A stretch of DNA of 64,000 nucleotides from Cognatishimia activa (GCF_017798205.1 NZ_CP060010.1:2108001-2172000); one strand, 5' to 3'. Counted from the first letter of the stretch, positions 35,365-44,603 are shown. Translations and numbers: made by a program. Notes: generated by a model not told the origin, from the letters alone.

Positions 35365-37865
35365 AGCGTCGCGCGCGTTTCTGTCCAAACTTCAACCAGC
35401 TCCGAGAGATACATTTCCACGTCGCCTCGTTTGGCGGCGTTCTCAGATTTGCGGAGCGCGTCCTGAAACGCCTTGGCGCCAAACATCGCTGCCGTGCTGA
35501 TAAGTTTGTGACAATGATGCTCGACATCCCCTGGCGGTGTGTCCCCAGCCTTGATCCATTCGATCAATTTGTCCGCCTCATCGCGGAACCGGGCCAGGAA
35601 AGCGTCATAGTTGTCGCCCAACAGGTCGCGGGCTTCGTTCGTTGGGAGCTGCGCAGATGAGCCTTTCATCATCGGACGCACATGACCAACCATAACCGCT
35701 TGCAGGGCTGAGCGCAGCTCGTCCATCTGGATCGGCTTGCCGATGAACCCATCCATGCCGTTCTGCAAGAAACGGTCCTTGTCTTCTGGCAGAACATTGG
35801 CGGAAAAGGCGAGGATCGGTGTGGTTTTGGTAGCCTCGATCTCTGAACGCATCTTTTGCGTGGCCGTCAGCCCGTCCATGCGGGGCATATTGATGTCCAT
35901 CAAGATCACATCGAACACCTGATGCTGAACGGCCTCAAGAGCTTGCAGGCCATCCTCGGCCAGCGTCACCGTATGCCCTTCTTTCTCAAGCATTTTTTGC
36001 GCGACAAAGGCGTTCATGTCGTTGTCTTCTGCCAAAAGTATCCGCAGCCCTGGCATCGGTGCGTTCTTTTGGTCCTCCAGCTCTGTTTCGGCCGGAGCCT
36101 CGACGATCTGCAAAGGAACAGAGAACCAGAACACGCTGCCTTCACCCGGTGTACTTTCCAATCCAATCTCGCCCTTCAATAGGTTTACCAAGCGCGTCGC
36201 AATACCCAGGCCCAAACCCGTGCCGCCGGTCGCTGGCCCTGCGCTCTCAAAATCCTCAAAGATCCGCTGCTGATCGGCTTCGGCGATACCAACCCCCGTA
36301 TCGATGACGCGAAACTCGATTGATGTGTCATGAGTTTCGATCTCGATCTCTACACGACCGCCTTTTGTGAATTTGATCGCATTTCCAACAAGGTTCAAAA
36401 GGATCTGCTCAATGTGATTTCGGTCAGATCGCATCCAGTCCACTGGGGCCCCAAGAAAGCGCCAACTCAGTGTGGTTTGGTGCCGTTCTGCAGGCCCACT
36501 TTGCCCATCAAGGATCTCTTGGACAAGCTGACCCACGTGGAAGCTGCTCATCCTGACGGGCATCTTGCCGCTTTCAAACCGCGCCACATCAAGAACCGAG
36601 TTCACGTGTTTCATCAACTGGCGACCAGAGATTTCCATGTTGTCCTGATACTGTGACTGCTCACGCGACAGTCGCGTGTCGCCAAGCAATGTCAGATTGC
36701 CCAACAACCCGTTAAGCGGCGTCCGGATTTCGTGGCTCATGACGGCAAGGAAGTCGGATTTCGCCTTCTCGCCGGCCAGTGCCAGGTCACGTGCCTCGCG
36801 GAGCTCTTCTTCGGTCCGTACGCGCTCCGAAATATCGCGCAGAAAGGCGATGATGATTTCTCCGTCCAGAGTCTGTGCGCTTTCCAAGGCCAATTCCACG
36901 GGAAACTCTGTCCCATCCGCACGGCAAGCCGAGATTTGAATGTGCCCATGTCCCACGAGCCGTTTTTCCCCGGTCGCCTGCATGCGCTCCATACCTTGTT
37001 GGTGGGCTGCACGCATGCCGTGCGGCACAATCAAATCCCGGATCAGCTTGCCTTTGATGTCTTCGAGCTTATAGCCAAACGTGCGTTCCGCTGCGGCGTT
37101 GAAGTCGATCACATGCCCTAAGGAATCTGACACGATCACGCTGTCCAGAGACGTTTCCAAAATAGTCTCCATCCGTGCGTTCGCGCTGACCAAAGCATGG
37201 CTTTGTCTGCGCAATTGTCGGTTGGTGGTACGTGAATAAAGCGTCAAGATCGCAAGCAATACCAGCAACATGCCCGACGCTGCGGACAGCTCTAACATCG
37301 TGTTGGCGAGCCGATTGCGTAGCAAATCGGACTGTTCGGCAAAATACCCGAGCCCAGAGATATATAGCGCGCGAACCGATGGCCTTAGTGCAAGCGTTTT
37401 GTCCAAGATGCTCGGTAGGCTAGACACCAAATGAGCATCCGAGCTGTCCATGATATTCGCGGTGCTATCTAGGAAAGCCTGGATCAGGTCCGTCGCCTCT
37501 CCGAACTTTTTCTCAACCCGAGCATCATTGAAAAGTCGCCCCTCGGATACGATAGAAAGGCGGCTATAGAAAACGTCGAAATCCTTGCGCAGATCGGAAA
37601 GATTTGGGGTTGTTGCGCCGACTTGGTTTTCAAGCGTCAACGCAAAATCCAGAAACTCGATTTCGACTTGCGAAAGCGTCCATTGCACTGTGTCGCGCTT
37701 TGCCGACCTGAGTTCGCTAAGATCGCGCGCAACCGACCCCGCAAGGAAAATAATCACAGCCAGACACGCGACGGCTGCACCAAAGAAAATCAGCTGCGCG
37801 GCACGAAAATTGCCATCAAGTTTGGTCACGATATAACTTTCTGCCCAAGCTTTCGCTTGATGCAA
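35361..37865 (-). CDS. Membrane hybrid histidine kinase with PAS, receiver and Hpt domains
   Basis: The 834-residue sensor has membrane helices near residues 23-46 and 195-215 enclosing a helical periplasmic domain of about 150 residues. A PAS domain follows (240-360). HisKA has FLAVMSHEIRTPLNG with the phospho-His. HATPase has NAIKFTKGG and GTGLGLGIATRLV. The receiver has DVILMDINMPRMDG. A C-terminal Hpt carries HHCHKLISTAAMFGA. The start is TTG at 37865, directly after the extended reading frame of the small gene upstream; GTG at 37829 is an alternative. It presumably feeds phosphate to a separate response regulator. Confidence 0.93.
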   Translation of the reverse strand: MHQAKAWAESYIVTKLDGNFRAAQLIFFGAAVACLAVIIFLAGSVARDLSELRSAKRDTVQWTLSQVEIEFLDFALTLENQVGATTPNLSDLRKDFDVFYSRLSIVSEGRLFNDARVEKKFGEATDLIQAFLDSTANIMDSSDAHLVSSLPSILDKTLALRPSVRALYISGLGYFAEQSDLLRNRLANTMLELSAASGMLLVLLAILTLYSRTTNRQLRRQSHALVSANARMETILETSLDSVIVSDSLGHVIDFNAAAERTFGYKLEDIKGKLIRDLIVPHGMRAAHQQGMERMQATGEKRLVGHGHIQISACRADGTEFPVELALESAQTLDGEIIIAFLRDISERVRTEEELREARDLALAGEKAKSDFLAVMSHEIRTPLNGLLGNLTLLGDTRLSREQSQYQDNMEISGRQLMKHVNSVLDVARFESGKMPVRMSSFHVGQLVQEILDGQSGPAERHQTTLSWRFLGAPVDWMRSDRNHIEQILLNLVGNAIKFTKGGRVEIEIETHDTSIEFRVIDTGVGIAEADQQRIFEDFESAGPATGGTGLGLGIATRLVNLLKGEIGLESTPGEGSVFWFSVPLQIVEAPAETELEDQKNAPMPGLRILLAEDNDMNAFVAQKMLEKEGHTVTLAEDGLQALEAVQHQVFDVILMDINMPRMDGLTATQKMRSEIEATKTTPILAFSANVLPEDKDRFLQNGMDGFIGKPIQMDELRSALQAVMVGHVRPMMKGSSAQLPTNEARDLLGDNYDAFLARFRDEADKLIEWIKAGDTPPGDVEHHCHKLISTAAMFGAKAFQDALRKSENAAKRGDVEMYLSELVEVWTETRATL

Positions 37866-37910
37866 TTACTCTTGGATCTGGATCTTATTAAGCTGCCAAA
37901 TGCTGCGAGA

Positions 37911-38354
37911 TTAAATCGTTTCTGTGCGGAATTTTGCATCGCTGTCGAAAGGATAAACAACCCACAAGGGGCCTTTGTCCCGGCGGGACATTGTTTCACC
38001 ATTCATCAAATATGCAACAATAGGGCCGCCATCAACGGCGTCGCTCGCCGGAATGGTGATCGAGTAATCGTTGATCGCGGTTGCCTGGATCGTGTTCCCC
38101 TCAGCATCAAGATGCTGCAACAGATCGCTCAACAAAACACCAGTGAACTGGTGGACCCCATCGGTCCAGAGGGTAGACGTCTCAATCTCTGTCGCTCCCA
38201 AAACTTTGAGATCTTGCAGCGTGAAACATGTCACTTTGGTGGTAGTGGCTTGCAGGATATGATCATCGGATGAACATTCCATGGCATGTGCCGACACCGG
38301 CACATTTAGCGTGAGTGTGGTTAAAAGTGCCCAAAGTGAATGTTTAAAACGCAT
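37911..38354 (-). CDS. Small secreted oxidoreductase molybdopterin-binding-like protein, C-terminus apparently truncated by a stop codon
   Basis: The 147-residue product has a signal peptide (LWALLTTLTLNVPVSAHA), then TLQDLKVLGATEIETSTLWT. It ends with MSRRDKGPLWVVYPFDSDAK and FRTETI before a TAA. Past that TAA the same frame reads SRSIWQLNKIQIQE and stops at 37866, one base before the TTG of the hybrid kinase. As I recall, relatives end ...TETIYSRSIWQL, so the TAA sits exactly where a Tyr codon (TAT or TAC) is expected. I infer a recent nonsense change removing about 15 residues. The fold is that of a sulfite-oxidase-like pterin domain, without evidence of cofactor binding. Confidence 0.75.
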   Translation of the reverse strand: MRFKHSLWALLTTLTLNVPVSAHAMECSSDDHILQATTTKVTCFTLQDLKVLGATEIETSTLWTDGVHQFTGVLLSDLLQHLDAEGNTIQATAINDYSITIPASDAVDGGPIVAYLMNGETMSRRDKGPLWVVYPFDSDAKFRTETI

Positions 38355-38453
38355 CTATGCCTCCATCTGGTGGGCACATAGTGGCAGAAAATTTCATCCT
38401 TTCTCTGCCTCGAGAGAATAGAGACCTATCCGACTGGGTAGGTCTCTCTTTTC

Positions 38454-39824
38454 TTAGTAGGCACCTCGACCGGTCAGGACAGCACGCAGGGTGAGTCCGA
38501 TGATCATAATATCCAGCATAGCTGAGCGAGATCGCGCATAGGCCAGATCCATTTCGATCATCTGATCAAAGCCAATGTCGGCGCGGCCCGAAACTTGCCA
38601 CAGGCCGGTTAGACCAGGTTTTGTACCAAGGCGTTTTTTGGCATGGTCCGAGTAGGCGGCAACTTCGCTCGGAAGGCCAGGGCGTGGCCCCACAATGGAC
38701 ATGTTGCCTAGCAAGACGTTGAAAATCTGAGGCAATTCATCAATCGAATAGCGGCGCAAAAACCGTCCGATCCGTGTGATGCGCGGGTCATCTTTGGCTT
38801 TGAAGCAGACGCCGGCGCGGTCGGACTGTGCTTCAAGCGACTTCCGTCTCTGCTCTGCGTCCGCATACATTGACCGGAACTTGTATATCGTGAAATGACG
38901 CCCGTTTTGCCCAACACGCGTCTGGCTGAAGACCGGATTGCCCCGGCTCTCTATCCGAATGGCAAGAGTGATCGCGAGAAATATCGGTGCCAACAAGAGG
39001 AGCGCGGTCAAACTCAGGCAAAAATCCATTGCACGCTTGGCACTGTCACGCAGGGTGATTTGTTTCATTTGCGCGATAGCGACACGCGCTAAGAAAGTTA
39101 CATTGCCAATCAAATACCGTCCCGCAAGGCGCCGAGGCTCCATAGCCAGCCGCCAGACCCACTCCATACGCGCTTCACGTATAAACGCGGGTGCCCGAGA
39201 AACATTGCCAGCCCAGAAGTCCAAAAGAGCACCAACACCCATCGCCAGCCGAACATTCAAGTCTTCAAAGTGGCGGTCAATCCACAGCTCTTGCAGGGGC
39301 ACGCCCAAGGCCACCAGCAAAATATCGGCGCCGGAGGCGTTGATGTCTTCGACAGCTCCAACAAGCCCGCCGAAACCATCGCGTGTTCCTGCAATCTGAA
39401 GGTCTGGGAATTGCGTAGAGAGTCTTTGAGCCGCACGCTCTGCGGTTCCGGTCTCTCCGCCAAGCAAGTAGACCCGCAAGCCTTTTTCCGCAGCCATCCG
39501 CATCAGGTGCGGACCAAGGTCGGTTCCATTTAGATTTTCTTTCAGTGGAGCGGACGCAACCTTTGAAGCGATTTCAATTCCGATGCCATCGGGTAAGATT
39601 AGGTCCGAGCGGTGTAGGGCGTGTGCATAGTCTTCGGACCGCGATGCCACGTTCATGCAGTGCGCGTTCATGAATGCTACGCGACGACGACCTGGGGCGA
39701 CGAGGGCTTGCACCACGTCCGGCGTGGTCGCGTTAACCATGTCAAAGCCAAGGACATGCGATGTCTCTAGTTCCGGCCTCACCGATACCTGAGAAAAAAT
39801 TTCGTCCGCTCTGTAGTGTTTCAT
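38454..39824 (-). CDS. Fused WecG/TagA-type glycosyltransferase and phosphoglycosyl transferase
   Basis: This 456-residue protein contains two enzymes. Residues about 25-235 are a WecG/TagA/CpsF glycosyltransferase (NAHCMNVASRSEDYAHAL, LILPDGIGIEIASK, VALGVPLQELWIDRHF). Residues about 260-456 are a bacterial sugar transferase of the WbaP/ExoY type. That half has a hydrophobic helix (LSLTALLLLAPIFLAITLAI), FTIYKFRSMYADAEQ, SIDELPQIFNVLLG, SIVGPRPGLPSEV and KPGLTGLWQVSGR. The second half should load the first sugar phosphate onto undecaprenyl phosphate, and the first half should add the next sugar. These are usually separate proteins. Confidence 0.93.
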   Translation of the reverse strand: MKHYRADEIFSQVSVRPELETSHVLGFDMVNATTPDVVQALVAPGRRRVAFMNAHCMNVASRSEDYAHALHRSDLILPDGIGIEIASKVASAPLKENLNGTDLGPHLMRMAAEKGLRVYLLGGETGTAERAAQRLSTQFPDLQIAGTRDGFGGLVGAVEDINASGADILLVALGVPLQELWIDRHFEDLNVRLAMGVGALLDFWAGNVSRAPAFIREARMEWVWRLAMEPRRLAGRYLIGNVTFLARVAIAQMKQITLRDSAKRAMDFCLSLTALLLLAPIFLAITLAIRIESRGNPVFSQTRVGQNGRHFTIYKFRSMYADAEQRRKSLEAQSDRAGVCFKAKDDPRITRIGRFLRRYSIDELPQIFNVLLGNMSIVGPRPGLPSEVAAYSDHAKKRLGTKPGLTGLWQVSGRADIGFDQMIEMDLAYARSRSAMLDIMIIGLTLRAVLTGRGAY

Positions 39825-40085
39825 TCCGCTTCTCCGAGTTGGTCACTGGGATCAGCATGGTAAATTCGATGGGAGAACACCTCAGCAAAGATGGACAACA
39901 AAACGGATTTTTGTGAACTTTGTCGCCCAGTGGGGAACAATGATCTATTCGTTAATCTTGGGCCCTATCCCATCGGATGAGGCCGTTAACCACATTTTAC
40001 ACCTTCTTGCTCCAAAAATGAGCCACATTTATACACGATAGGACAGAAGGCCTACTTCCTAGTTTGGTTAACAAGGACTTTAAGT

Positions 40086-40700
40086 ATGAGAATTCTAATT
40101 GCTGACGACCACGATCTGCTGCGCGACTCTCTAGTGGCATTCATGCAGGCCGAGGGAAACATCGACACGGATACAGCTGCAAACCTCGATGAGGCTTGCG
40201 CGTTGATTGACGGGCACTACACCTACGATCTGGTGCTGCTCGATTATAACATGCCTGGCATGAACGGGCTTGAGGGCCTGAAGACAGCCGCAGATCGCAA
40301 TGGCGTGCACCGCGTTGCTTTGATGTCGGGCGAAGCAAGCCGCGAGATTGCTGAGCAGGCGCTTGAGATGGGTGCTATCGGCTTCATCCCCAAGACGCTG
40401 CCCGCAAAATCCTTGGTGAACGCGATCAAATTCATGGCCATGGGTGAAAAATACGCACCTTTGGACTTTATGACTGCAGAGCCAGAACCAAACAATCACC
40501 CGCTTCTCAAGTCGCTGACGGATCGAGAAACGCAGGTGCTTAAGGGCCTGACCGAAGGCAAATCCAACAAGGAAATCGCCCGCGACCTAGAGCTGTCAGA
40601 GCCAACAGTGAAGCTGCATGTGAAAACGCTCTATCGTAAAATTGACGTGTCCAACCGCACGCAGGCCGCGATGGTCGCACGCGATCAGGGCGTCTTTTAA
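40086..40700 (+). CDS. NarL/LuxR-type response regulator
   Basis: The 204-residue regulator has a receiver domain (MRILIADDHDLLRDSLVAFM, phospho-Asp in VLLDYNMPGMNG, Lys in IPKTLPAKSL). A C-terminal LuxR helix-turn-helix follows (LTDRETQVLKGLTEGKSNKE, with LSEPTVKLHVKTLYRKI). No kinase is adjacent; the hybrid kinase two genes away could be its partner through the Hpt domain. It lies divergent from the fused glycosyltransferase and upstream of the chain-length gene, so control of the polysaccharide locus is plausible. Confidence 0.93.
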   Translation: MRILIADDHDLLRDSLVAFMQAEGNIDTDTAANLDEACALIDGHYTYDLVLLDYNMPGMNGLEGLKTAADRNGVHRVALMSGEASREIAEQALEMGAIGFIPKTLPAKSLVNAIKFMAMGEKYAPLDFMTAEPEPNNHPLLKSLTDRETQVLKGLTEGKSNKEIARDLELSEPTVKLHVKTLYRKIDVSNRTQAAMVARDQGVF

Positions 40701-40711
40701 GCCAAACGGAT

Positions 40712-40745
40712 AGGGGCGACCCAAACGCCCCTCTTTCCCTCCTTT
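40712..40745 (+). terminator. Possible terminator after the response-regulator gene
   Basis: The stem is AGGGGCG/CGCCCCT with a seven-base loop (40712-40732), followed by a pyrimidine-rich stretch CTTTCCCTCCTTTTT. Confidence 0.6.
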
Positions 40746-40809
40746 TTCTCCCCAGAAAACAAACGCTTGGTGGTGCAATCTGCTCTCAAAGAAAAGAGAG
40801 ATCCACCCA

Positions 40810-42249
40810 ATGGCATTTTACTCCGACATAGAGCCAGCTGCACCGCTGACCTTCCGGACCCTGATCCGCAAGTTGAGATCAAAAAGCGCACGCGCGTTGT
40901 TGTTCAAGCGCGTTTTTCGCTACATCACGGTCTTTAGCATCTGGTGTGGCGTGATTTGGTCGCCGATCGTGACTTATCTTTCCTCAGCTGCACCGGTCTA
41001 TACATCTTCGATGTCGTTGATCCTGCCGGGGGCGGGGGTCTCGGCCTCCGTCAATATGGAAGGTATCGGTCAGGCCAGCTCTTTTGCATCTTCGGCCTTT
41101 GCCTCCAACTCGATCAGCCCCACTCAAACCTACAAACGACTGATCCGTGCCGACCGGATCATGCAATCCGCGGCAGATCAGCTGTCGATCCAACGTCGGG
41201 ATTTGCCTCTGCCCAAAGTGACGCTGGTAGACCAGACCGGCTTGATCCACATCGAGCTGACGGGCCCTTCACCGATCGAAGCCCAAGCCCGCGCTGAGGC
41301 CGTGTTAAGCTCGTTTTTTCACGAGGTGGAACTGCTTCGCAACGATGACCAAATGGTCCGCGAAGAAGGCGCGATCCGAGCGATTGAGGAATATCGCAAC
41401 TCGGTCCTGTCCACGCGAGAAGCGGTGAGTGATCTGCGCAATCAAACTGGGTTTCTGTCGCGCGATCAGTTCAATGCACAGGTCGAAGAAAACGATAACC
41501 GTTACGCCAAACTGATCGAACTGCGTGCACAGCTCGAAGAAAAAACAGCTTATGTTCAAGCGCTGGAGGCCAGTGTGGGCTTCTCTGCAACCTATGCCGC
41601 CCGCGCTTTGGATCTCTATTCCGATCATCAATACCTCGCCCTGGTCGAGGACGCCGCGACCAAGCGGACAGAGCTCCGAGAAGCGCGGTCCAGCTACGGA
41701 TCCCGCCACCCAGAACTGCGTCGCGCCGAAGCCGCCTACACGGATGCACAACGCGCCACACTGCGCATGGCAAGCACACTCACGGGATTGCCTGCGTTCG
41801 AAGCAGAACGCCTGAATGTTTCTCAATTCGGAGACAGAACGGCCCTGCTGGCAAAACTGGTGGAATGCGAGGCAGAGCGGGCGGGTGTTCAGGCGCAATA
41901 TAGTGCTTTGAACACCCGTCACCTTGCTGAAAAGGCGCGCTTGGAAAAAGCGGCCATTGCGGCTGCCCAGCTCGAGGACCTGCAGAGGGATTTTCAGGTG
42001 GCTGAGGCTGTCTTTGCCTCCGCAATTGCGCGGGCGCAATCCTCGAAGGCCGATGTTTTTGCATCCTATCCTCTGGTGCAGGTCCTGGAAAACCCGTCCT
42101 TGCCAGACCGTCCAAGCTCCCCGCGCAAAAAGCTTGCGGTTATCGCGGGCGTTGGGGCGACGTTTTTGATGGTGATCGCTCTGACACTGGGGTGGGTGCG
42201 CCGCAGCCTCATTGCCTGGCTGATCGGTGTGAAACGCCGCGATGGATGA
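40810..42249 (+). CDS. Wzz/Wzc-like polysaccharide chain-length protein without kinase domain
   Basis: The 479-residue protein has a first membrane segment near residues 40-65 (FSIWCGVIWSPIVTYLSSAA). A long coiled-coil periplasmic part follows, then a second helix (KLAVIAGVGATFLMVIALTL) after the proline-rich ENPSLPDRPSSPRKK, the typical co-polymerase signature. There is no C-terminal Walker/tyrosine kinase domain, so it belongs to the kinase-free class of polysaccharide co-polymerases. It overlaps the next gene (polymerase) by eight bases, so the two are translationally coupled. Confidence 0.88.
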   Translation: MAFYSDIEPAAPLTFRTLIRKLRSKSARALLFKRVFRYITVFSIWCGVIWSPIVTYLSSAAPVYTSSMSLILPGAGVSASVNMEGIGQASSFASSAFASNSISPTQTYKRLIRADRIMQSAADQLSIQRRDLPLPKVTLVDQTGLIHIELTGPSPIEAQARAEAVLSSFFHEVELLRNDDQMVREEGAIRAIEEYRNSVLSTREAVSDLRNQTGFLSRDQFNAQVEENDNRYAKLIELRAQLEEKTAYVQALEASVGFSATYAARALDLYSDHQYLALVEDAATKRTELREARSSYGSRHPELRRAEAAYTDAQRATLRMASTLTGLPAFEAERLNVSQFGDRTALLAKLVECEAERAGVQAQYSALNTRHLAEKARLEKAAIAAAQLEDLQRDFQVAEAVFASAIARAQSSKADVFASYPLVQVLENPSLPDRPSSPRKKLAVIAGVGATFLMVIALTLGWVRRSLIAWLIGVKRRDG

Positions 42250-43543
42250 TCTGACCCCCCAAAATCCGGCAGAGGCCATCGTTTACAAAAGCCTTGCATG
42301 GACCTGGCCCTTCTACGCCATCGGAGGCCTCTATGTTGTTGGCCCAGTCCTTGGCTGGACATTGGGTGGCTTGGCCTTGGCGGCCTTGTATTTGGGCCCC
42401 GCGACGCGCGCGGATTTGCGGCCACACCCCATTCCACCAGTCATTTGGTTCTGGGTCATCGGGATGCTGGCCATGTTGCCCATCCTTTGGATTGGACATG
42501 TGAACTGGGGGTTTGGCACCAAAACGGTGATCCGCTCGACCATCGGTTGGGCCAAGGGTTGGGCCTTGATGGCACTGTTTCCGCTGGCGGGGGCGATTCT
42601 GCCGATCCGGCGAGAAATCCTGATCCGCGGGCAATGCGTCGTCGGGCTCTGGATCCTGATCCTCGCGCCACTGATGATTGTTGCGCCTTATGCGGGGTTG
42701 CCGGGCAAGATCTTTGTCTCACCCCTAAAGGCTGTCGGCGGGCCGGGGCCTGAGTATTTCACCGTCTTTCTGTATTCCATCGACCCGTCGAGTGGCGCGG
42801 CGCGCTGGCAGTTCTATGCACCTTGGTCTCCTTTCGCGGCCCTATTGGGCGTGTTGATGGTGCTCTTTGCGATGGAAGAAAAGGTGGTGAAATGGAAAGC
42901 CATAGGCATCGCGGCGGGCACCTTGATGGTCTTGGCGTCAAAGTCGCGCATGGGGTTGGTTGGGCTTGTCTTCTGCACCATCCCGCCAAGCCTTTTGCCA
43001 CAGCTTGGCAAGCGCTGGGCGTGGTTTGCGCTGTCGGGCATTCTGGTCAGCATTGGTTTGACGGTTGACCGGCTGATACAGGGCGTCGGCTCTGCCATAG
43101 ACACTTTCAAAAACGCACGCGCTGACAGCACACGGGTGCGCGCAACCCTTCAGCGGATTGCCGAGGAACATTGGCGCGAAGAGGCGGTTTGGTTCGGTCA
43201 CGGGCGAGTCGCGCCTGGACCGCATCTGGTGGAATACATGCCAATCGGCAGCCATCACACCTGGTATGGGCTGTTGTTTGTAAAAGGGCTGACAGGTCTC
43301 CTGGCCTTGTTGATCCCCTTGGTCTTTCAGATCTTTCTCGCCTTTGCCGATGCGCTCACCTCGACCCGAGGTCGCTTGCCCTTGGGCTTTGCTTTGGTCG
43401 TCATCTTGCTGTCATTTGGCGAGAACATTGAGATCCAAGCCTATCTCTTGTGGCCTGGCCTCATGATCTGGGGAATCCACGCCAGAGAGGTCGCAGAAAA
43501 GCCATTCCTGCCGGGGCTTGTCCCGGGCAATGCCCCAGCTTGA
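42242..43543 (+). CDS. O-antigen ligase/polymerase-like membrane protein (Wzy type)
   Basis: The 433-residue membrane protein has about 11 hydrophobic segments. A long periplasmic loop near residues 265-345 contains RVRATLQRIAEEHWREEAVW and the family-type GSHHTWYGLLFVKGLTGLLA. This matches the Wzy_C/O-antigen ligase region. It would link repeat units into the polymer or transfer polymer to an acceptor. It overlaps the chain-length gene by eight bases and closes the polysaccharide locus. Confidence 0.87.
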   Translation: MDDLTPQNPAEAIVYKSLAWTWPFYAIGGLYVVGPVLGWTLGGLALAALYLGPATRADLRPHPIPPVIWFWVIGMLAMLPILWIGHVNWGFGTKTVIRSTIGWAKGWALMALFPLAGAILPIRREILIRGQCVVGLWILILAPLMIVAPYAGLPGKIFVSPLKAVGGPGPEYFTVFLYSIDPSSGAARWQFYAPWSPFAALLGVLMVLFAMEEKVVKWKAIGIAAGTLMVLASKSRMGLVGLVFCTIPPSLLPQLGKRWAWFALSGILVSIGLTVDRLIQGVGSAIDTFKNARADSTRVRATLQRIAEEHWREEAVWFGHGRVAPGPHLVEYMPIGSHHTWYGLLFVKGLTGLLALLIPLVFQIFLAFADALTSTRGRLPLGFALVVILLSFGENIEIQAYLLWPGLMIWGIHAREVAEKPFLPGLVPGNAPA

Positions 43544-43607
43544 GGGGCGCGACACAGCCGACACCAGGCCTTGCCGCATTGCATCTTACTGTTCCGATTT
43601 GGAAAAA

Positions 43608-43691
43608 TGGTGGGCGACCTTGGAATCGAACCAAGCGTGAGTCGCCTCGAGGGAGTTACAGTCCCCTGCCACACCTTGCGGCCTGTCGCCC
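43608..43691 (-). tRNA. tRNA-Tyr (GTA anticodon)
   Basis: The 84-base type II tRNA on the minus strand has acceptor GGGCGAC/GTCGCCC, discriminator A and encoded CCA. The anticodon stem GGGGA is followed by loop CTGTAAC (anticodon GTA), then a long variable arm (CTCGAGGCGACTCACG), and the T-arm is CTTGG/CCAAG around TTCGATT. Confidence 0.95.
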
Positions 43692-43825
43692 ACCGGTCGG
43701 CAGTAGCTGCCGAATGTGAGGGGCTGATTACAGGCCATGTCAGGGGGCGTCAACAAGAAAATCGCTTGCAGATCAGCGCGACATTGCCCATTGCTGAGCG
43801 CCATATCACAGCGCAGGTGAAGATC

Positions 43826-44602
43826 ATGAAAAAACCCAAGTGGGTCGTTGAAAAAGAGCAGGCGAAAAAGGCGCAAAACGCCGAGACGGTCTGGCTGTTT
43901 GGGTTGCATGCGGTCCGCGATGCGTTGCTCAATCCTGCGCGCGAAAAGCTGCGGTTGATGGTCACGAAGAACGCGCATGACAAACTGGCGGATGCAATTG
44001 AAACGGCTGGGATTGCGCCGGAAATGGTGGATCCGCGCAAGTTCAAAGCGCCGATTGATCCGCAATCCGTGCATCAGGGCGCGGCTTTGGAAGTGAAACC
44101 ATTGAATTGGGGACGTCTCGCGGATCGGGCGATTCCTGACGATGACACGACGCCGCGTCTGGTGCTTTTGGATCGGGTCACAGACCCTCACAATGTGGGG
44201 GCTATCTTGCGCTCGGCAGAAGTGTTCGGAGCGCAGGCCGTCATTGGTACGCGGCATCATTCGGCACCAGAGACCGGAGCCTTGGCCAAAACCGCGTCGG
44301 GTGCCTTGGAACGTCAGCCGTACCTGCGGATGCGCAACCTTGCAGATACAATCGTTGAACTGCAGGGCATGGGGTATTTGGTTCTGGGACTGGATGGTGA
44401 AGCAGAGCTGACCATCGAGGACGCACTCGACGGCAAACGCGATCGCGCTGTTGCGCTGGTCTTGGGCGCCGAAGGGCCGGGCCTGCGGCAAAAGACCAAA
44501 GAGACCGTGGATCAACTCGTGAAAATCGACTTCGCGCGGGGGTTCGGGTCACTGAATGTGTCCAACGCAGCGGCCGTCGCACTCTATGCCGCCAAGCCGT
44601 AA
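43826..44602 (+). CDS. rlmB: 23S rRNA (guanosine-2'-O-)-methyltransferase RlmB
   Basis: This SpoU/TrmH-family methylase acts on G2251 of 23S rRNA. The 258-residue product from the ATG at 43826 has an N-terminal L30e-like substrate domain (LFGLHAVRDALLNPAREKL). The SPOUT core motifs are LLDRVTDPHNVGAILRSAEV, VLGAEGPGLRQ and SLNVSNAAAVALYA. In-frame codons upstream to 43571 run through the antisense of tRNA-Tyr and are rejected. Two long palindromes follow the stop. Confidence 0.95.
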   Translation: MKKPKWVVEKEQAKKAQNAETVWLFGLHAVRDALLNPAREKLRLMVTKNAHDKLADAIETAGIAPEMVDPRKFKAPIDPQSVHQGAALEVKPLNWGRLADRAIPDDDTTPRLVLLDRVTDPHNVGAILRSAEVFGAQAVIGTRHHSAPETGALAKTASGALERQPYLRMRNLADTIVELQGMGYLVLGLDGEAELTIEDALDGKRDRAVALVLGAEGPGLRQKTKETVDQLVKIDFARGFGSLNVSNAAAVALYAAKP

Positions 44603-44603
44603 C

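Noticed and set aside
40065-40082. GTTAACAAGGACTTTAAG before the response-regulator gene as a CtrA site
   Set aside because: The two TTAA halves are separated by eight bases, not seven, so it does not fit the consensus.
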